Positions 5,972-8,079 of a DNA stretch of 8,079 nt are shown in pieces. Each line of letters starts with the position of its first letter. Within the stretch, counting starts at the first letter, position 1. Source of the DNA: Candidatus Blautia equi (lineage in GTDB: Bacteria > Bacillota > Clostridia > Lachnospirales > Lachnospiraceae); assembly GCA_018064695.1 (NCBI GenBank), contig JAGHUU010000166.1, positions 1 to 8,079 of the forward strand, given 5' to 3'. The notes beneath the pieces are model-generated. The model did not search any database. It saw only the letters and a list, made by a program, of their open reading frames with translations, and had not been told where the DNA came from. The position numbers and the translations under genes are program-made.

Positions 5972-6514
5972 TCAGTCTTCGTCAAAGCTTACGACACCGA
6001 TATATGGAAGGTTTCTGTATTTCTGTGCGTAGTCCAGTCCGTAGCCTACCACGAATTCATCCGGGATAGCAAAGCAGCTGTAATCTACATGCACGTGTTT
6101 TACTCTGCGGTCAGGTTTGTCAAGAAGGGTGCAAAGGTGGATGCTGGCCGGATTTCTCTGTTTCAGGATCTCAATGAGGTAGCTGAGGGTACGGCCGGAG
6201 TCAATGATATCCTCCACGATCAGTACGTCTTTGCCCTCAAGAGGCTCATCCAGGTCTTTGATGATCTTAACAACACCGCTGGATTTGGTGTCAGCGCCGT
6301 AGCTGGATACGGACATGAAGTCCATACTTACCGGAACGGTGAGACGCTTTGCAAGCTCGCAGGTAAAGAATACGCCGCCCTTTAAGATGCAGATCAGATG
6401 GATGGATTTTCCTGCATAGTCATGGCTGATGCGCTCTGCGATGGTTTTAATTCTGGAATCTACTTCTTCCTCGTCAAGAAGGACTTTGATTTTTTCATTG
6501 GTCTTTTCACTCAT
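5972..6514 (-). CDS. hpt: Hypoxanthine phosphoribosyltransferase
   Basis: Cytosolic purine-salvage enzyme of 180 residues that joins hypoxanthine (and usually guanine) to PRPP, giving IMP or GMP. Recognisable elements are the LKGG loop (44-47), the flexible active-site loop with SSYGADTKSSG (70-80), the PRPP-binding signature VLIVEDIIDSGRTL (97-110) with acidic pair Glu101-Asp102 and probable general base Asp105, Lys133 for purine contact, and the C-terminal FVVGYGLDY (154-162). Length and motifs are typical. The ATG overlaps the end of tilS by 8 nt, and its AAAGGAG ribosome binding site (6524-6530) lies inside tilS, which suggests translational coupling. In Firmicutes the neighbouring TilS and Hpt proteins have been linked to ftsH regulation, but nothing here tests that. 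Confidence 0.97.
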   Translation of the reverse strand: MSEKTNEKIKVLLDEEEVDSRIKTIAERISHDYAGKSIHLICILKGGVFFTCELAKRLTVPVSMDFMSVSSYGADTKSSGVVKIIKDLDEPLEGKDVLIVEDIIDSGRTLSYLIEILKQRNPASIHLCTLLDKPDRRVKHVHVDYSCFAIPDEFVVGYGLDYAQKYRNLPYIGVVSFDED

Positions 6515-7859
6515 TTTCCCATTCTCCTTTATACATGATCTGTAAGACTTTCTTAGTAGAAGAGTCTATTTTATACTTCTCACTGATGCGCCCGCCTGTG
6601 ACCCAGAGGATCTCTGTGTCCAATGCAAGGAGCGGAACTCTGTCCCTTTCCGCAAGAGGTACCTTGGCATCGATAAAATATCGATTCAGTTTTTTGGTCT
6701 GGCCCGCCTGATTCATGGTCAGGTGATCCCCCTCTTTTCGGGTCCTGATAACCAGACTACCTTTTATTTTATCATAATCAAACCATTTCGTATACTTTTT
6801 TTCTGCAATCTCTTCCCCGTTCCATGGAAAAATATCGGTATAAAATGCCCCGTTCCCCCATAAAACCTCTCCTTTTTCAAGAGGGACCTCCTGCTGCAGG
6901 TTTTTATATGCAGAACTGTTCCCGGATTTTTTCTCTAAGAGCAGACCCCCATACACCTTCTTAGCCTTAAGTCCATAGGGCAGATGGACCTCGCTGGAGG
7001 TCTCCTTTTCCCATAAATGCAGGATATCCTTCACATGGCCCGCACCAAGATCCTTCCGTTCCCCGGACAGGAGCTCCATGGCATCAAGAACTGCATATCT
7101 CTGCAGGATCTCCGGTTCCATCCGGAAAGCTTCTAAAAAAAGAATCGAATTTTCTTCTTTTTTCTGTTTTTCAAGAAGGCGTGCCGCCTGTTCCCGCAAA
7201 TAATTCTCCGCCTCGGCTGCCTGCAGTGCGGTTTCAGCCAGATGGATGATTACTTTTGGATTCACTTCCTGCTCAAGAAGGGGCAGGATCTGATGCCGGA
7301 TCCGGTTTCTGGTGTAATGATCCTCAAGATTGGTGCTGTCTGTCACATAGGAAAGGCCCCGTTCCAGGCAATATGCCTCCACCTCTTTTCGGGTCAGGCA
7401 CAGGATAGGCCTTATGATATCCCCTGATACCGGAAGTATGCCTGCCATTCCCCGAAGGCCGGTTCCCCGGGCAAGGTGGTGAAGGACCGTTTCCGCCACA
7501 TCGTTTTCATTGTGGGCAAGGGCGATCCGCACGCGGTCTCCCTTTAGTTCTTCCCTCACGCTCTGAAAGGCCTTTTTTCGACATTTTCTTCCTGTTTCCT
7601 CCACGCCTTCTTTTGCGGAAACCGCAAGCTCCGGAACAGAATAGGAAAAAAGATGAAACTGCACGCCTCTTTCCGCGCAGAAATCCCGGCAGAACAGCTC
7701 ATCGCGCATTGCCTCTTCGCCGCGGATCCCATGGTTTACATGGACTGCGTGGATGGTTAGCTTCCACTCCTTACCAAGCCGGATCAGCAGATCGGTGAGG
7801 GCAATGGAATCCGCACCGCCGGAGAGTCCTACAAGGATCTCATCACCCGGGTGGATCAT
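6507..7859 (-). CDS. tilS: tRNA(Ile)-lysidine synthase
   Basis: ATP-dependent enzyme that converts C34 of tRNA-Ile(CAU) to lysidine, so it reads AUA and is charged with isoleucine; normally essential. The 450-residue frame has the PP-loop ATPase motif SGGADS (13-18), the conserved VNHGIRGEEA (41-50), AHNENDVAETVLHHLARG (115-132) and DSTNLEDHYTRNRIRH (174-189), then a helical linker and the TilS C-terminal domain (~370-430: RTRKEGDHL, KKLNRYFIDAKVP, WVTGGRISEKY). Everything from the PP-loop on is intact. The start is uncertain: the ATG at 7857-7859 has no Shine-Dalgarno sequence, only eight residues precede the ILVGLSGG strand, and an upstream in-frame segment resembling the usual family N-terminus is cut off by a TAA. 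It could be a short but functional TilS, a reinitiation start, or an allele with a nonsense mutation or sequence error. Confidence 0.93.
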   Translation of the reverse strand: MIHPGDEILVGLSGGADSIALTDLLIRLGKEWKLTIHAVHVNHGIRGEEAMRDELFCRDFCAERGVQFHLFSYSVPELAVSAKEGVEETGRKCRKKAFQSVREELKGDRVRIALAHNENDVAETVLHHLARGTGLRGMAGILPVSGDIIRPILCLTRKEVEAYCLERGLSYVTDSTNLEDHYTRNRIRHQILPLLEQEVNPKVIIHLAETALQAAEAENYLREQAARLLEKQKKEENSILFLEAFRMEPEILQRYAVLDAMELLSGERKDLGAGHVKDILHLWEKETSSEVHLPYGLKAKKVYGGLLLEKKSGNSSAYKNLQQEVPLEKGEVLWGNGAFYTDIFPWNGEEIAEKKYTKWFDYDKIKGSLVIRTRKEGDHLTMNQAGQTKKLNRYFIDAKVPLAERDRVPLLALDTEILWVTGGRISEKYKIDSSTKKVLQIMYKGEWENE

Positions 7860-7913
7860 GTCATATTCAGTTATATACTGTTATACCCTGCGGTATGTCT
7901 CTCTTTCCCCCAT
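7860..7913 (-). other. In-frame 5' extension of tilS interrupted by TAA
   Basis: On the minus strand an ATG at 7911-7913 opens a frame that reads MGERETYRRV, then TAA (7881-7883), then QYITEYD, and continues without shift into the tilS ATG at 7859. The V-x-x-YI-x-x-Y-x-MI-x-x-GD pattern ahead of the PP-loop matches what I recall of clostridial TilS N-termini, so the true start is probably 7913 with the TAA replacing a sense codon. A single base change from AAA, CAA, GAA or TTA would create it. Upstream of 7913 there is only a weak GAGAG ribosome binding site, and an in-frame TAA bounds the frame. Alternatively it is a real 10-codon leader peptide. Confidence 0.55.
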
Positions 7914-7932
7914 GTCGCTCTCTGTTCTCTCT

Positions 7933-7945
7933 TCCGGTAATTATC
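7933..7945 (-). promoter_or_regulatory. Weak candidate -10 for the tilS operon
   Basis: The minus strand reads GATAAT (7940-7945), one mismatch from the -10 consensus, placed between the upstream terminator and tilS. The -35 region at 17-18 bp is poor (TTCATG). A promoter is expected here because a terminator separates tilS from the preceding gene, but the match is weak. Confidence 0.3.
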
Positions 7946-7950
7946 TGCTT

Positions 7951-8001
7951 AAAAAGATATTGCCATGAACCGGCTGCACAAGCGGCTGCCGGTCATGGCA
8001 A
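7951..8001 (-). terminator. Intrinsic terminator or attenuator between divIC and tilS
   Basis: TGCCATGA (7961-7968) pairs with TCATGGCA (7993-8000), extended after a one-base bulge by CCGGC (7970-7974) with GCCGG (7988-7992) and by T7960-A8001. This gives about 14 bp with a 13-base loop. On the minus strand the stem is followed at once by TATCTTTTT (7951-7959). It starts about 35 nt after the stop codon of the upstream gene, so it probably ends that transcript, perhaps incompletely. Confidence 0.75.
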
Positions 8002-8034
8002 ATGACAGTTCCATATGAATATGATTCAGATATG

Positions 8035-8079
8035 TCAGTTCTCTTCTTCAAAAACTATCTCGTTGTCTTTTACGAGGCC
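8035..8079 (-). CDS. C-terminal end of a DivIC/FtsB-like septum formation initiator (partial)
   Basis: The window enters this gene at its 3' end. The minus strand reads 14 codons, GLVKDNEIVFEEEN, and then TGA (8035-8037). A GLV-x-x-x-EI-x-F-x-x-E ending is typical of clostridial DivIC/FtsB-family proteins, small bitopic membrane proteins with a coiled coil that join the division complex. The family also sits just upstream of tilS, or of spoIIE-tilS, in related genomes. With only 14 residues visible the assignment is tentative; the membrane helix and coiled coil lie outside the window. Confidence 0.6.
   Translation of the reverse strand, partial: GLVKDNEIVFEEEN

Noticed and set aside
7881..7883. 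Genome-wide reassignment of TAA as a sense codon to explain the stop in tilS
   Set aside because: ftsH and the regulator gene both end properly at TAA codons in this window, so TAA acts as a normal stop here.

Overview
The window looks like a chromosomal segment of a low-to-mid GC Firmicute in the class Clostridia, most likely family Lachnospiraceae. This rests on the order divIC (tail only) - tilS - hpt - ftsH, strong AGGAG-type ribosome binding sites, the protein sequences (clostridial FtsH and GH13 types, a YesN/AraC-type regulator) and a tRNA-Tyr gene without an encoded CCA. Family-level placement is inference. I see no mobile elements, CRISPR arrays or phage genes. Almost everything is on the minus strand; the one clear plus-strand gene is tRNA-Tyr.

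From the right edge leftward (direction of transcription): the last 14 codons of a DivIC/FtsB-like division protein (8035-8079), a hairpin terminator (about 7951-8001), then a housekeeping operon: tilS (tRNA-Ile lysidine synthase), hpt (hypoxanthine phosphoribosyltransferase; overlaps tilS by 8 nt) and ftsH (membrane AAA+ zinc protease; GTG start 23 nt after hpt). The operon ends in a 3' untranslated stretch with a hairpin terminator at 3945-3978. Next is a monocistronic gene with its own promoter for a 701-residue cytoplasmic GH13 neopullulanase/cyclomaltodextrinase-like enzyme. It ends at a long bidirectional terminator (1691-1732) that also faces the plus-strand tRNA-Tyr gene, which has a near-consensus promoter and its own TTCG-loop terminator. 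A minus-strand gene follows for a 360-residue AraC-type regulator that resembles a YesN response regulator without its receiver domain. The left 270 bases hold two tandem, near-consensus promoters and a boxA-like antitermination element, all on the minus strand. I read this as the promoter and leader region of a ribosomal RNA operon whose 16S gene lies off the left edge.

Functionally the window is mostly growth and translation genes (rRNA promoters, tRNA-Tyr, tilS, ftsH, hpt) with one carbohydrate enzyme and one regulator of unknown target. The observation most worth checking is the start of tilS. The annotated ATG has no Shine-Dalgarno sequence, and an in-frame upstream segment that looks like the normal TilS N-terminus is separated from it by a TAA stop. 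The close, terminator-less junction between the regulator gene and the rRNA promoters, and the 93-bp duplication that made the two promoters, are secondary points. I did not find a convincing new multi-gene system.
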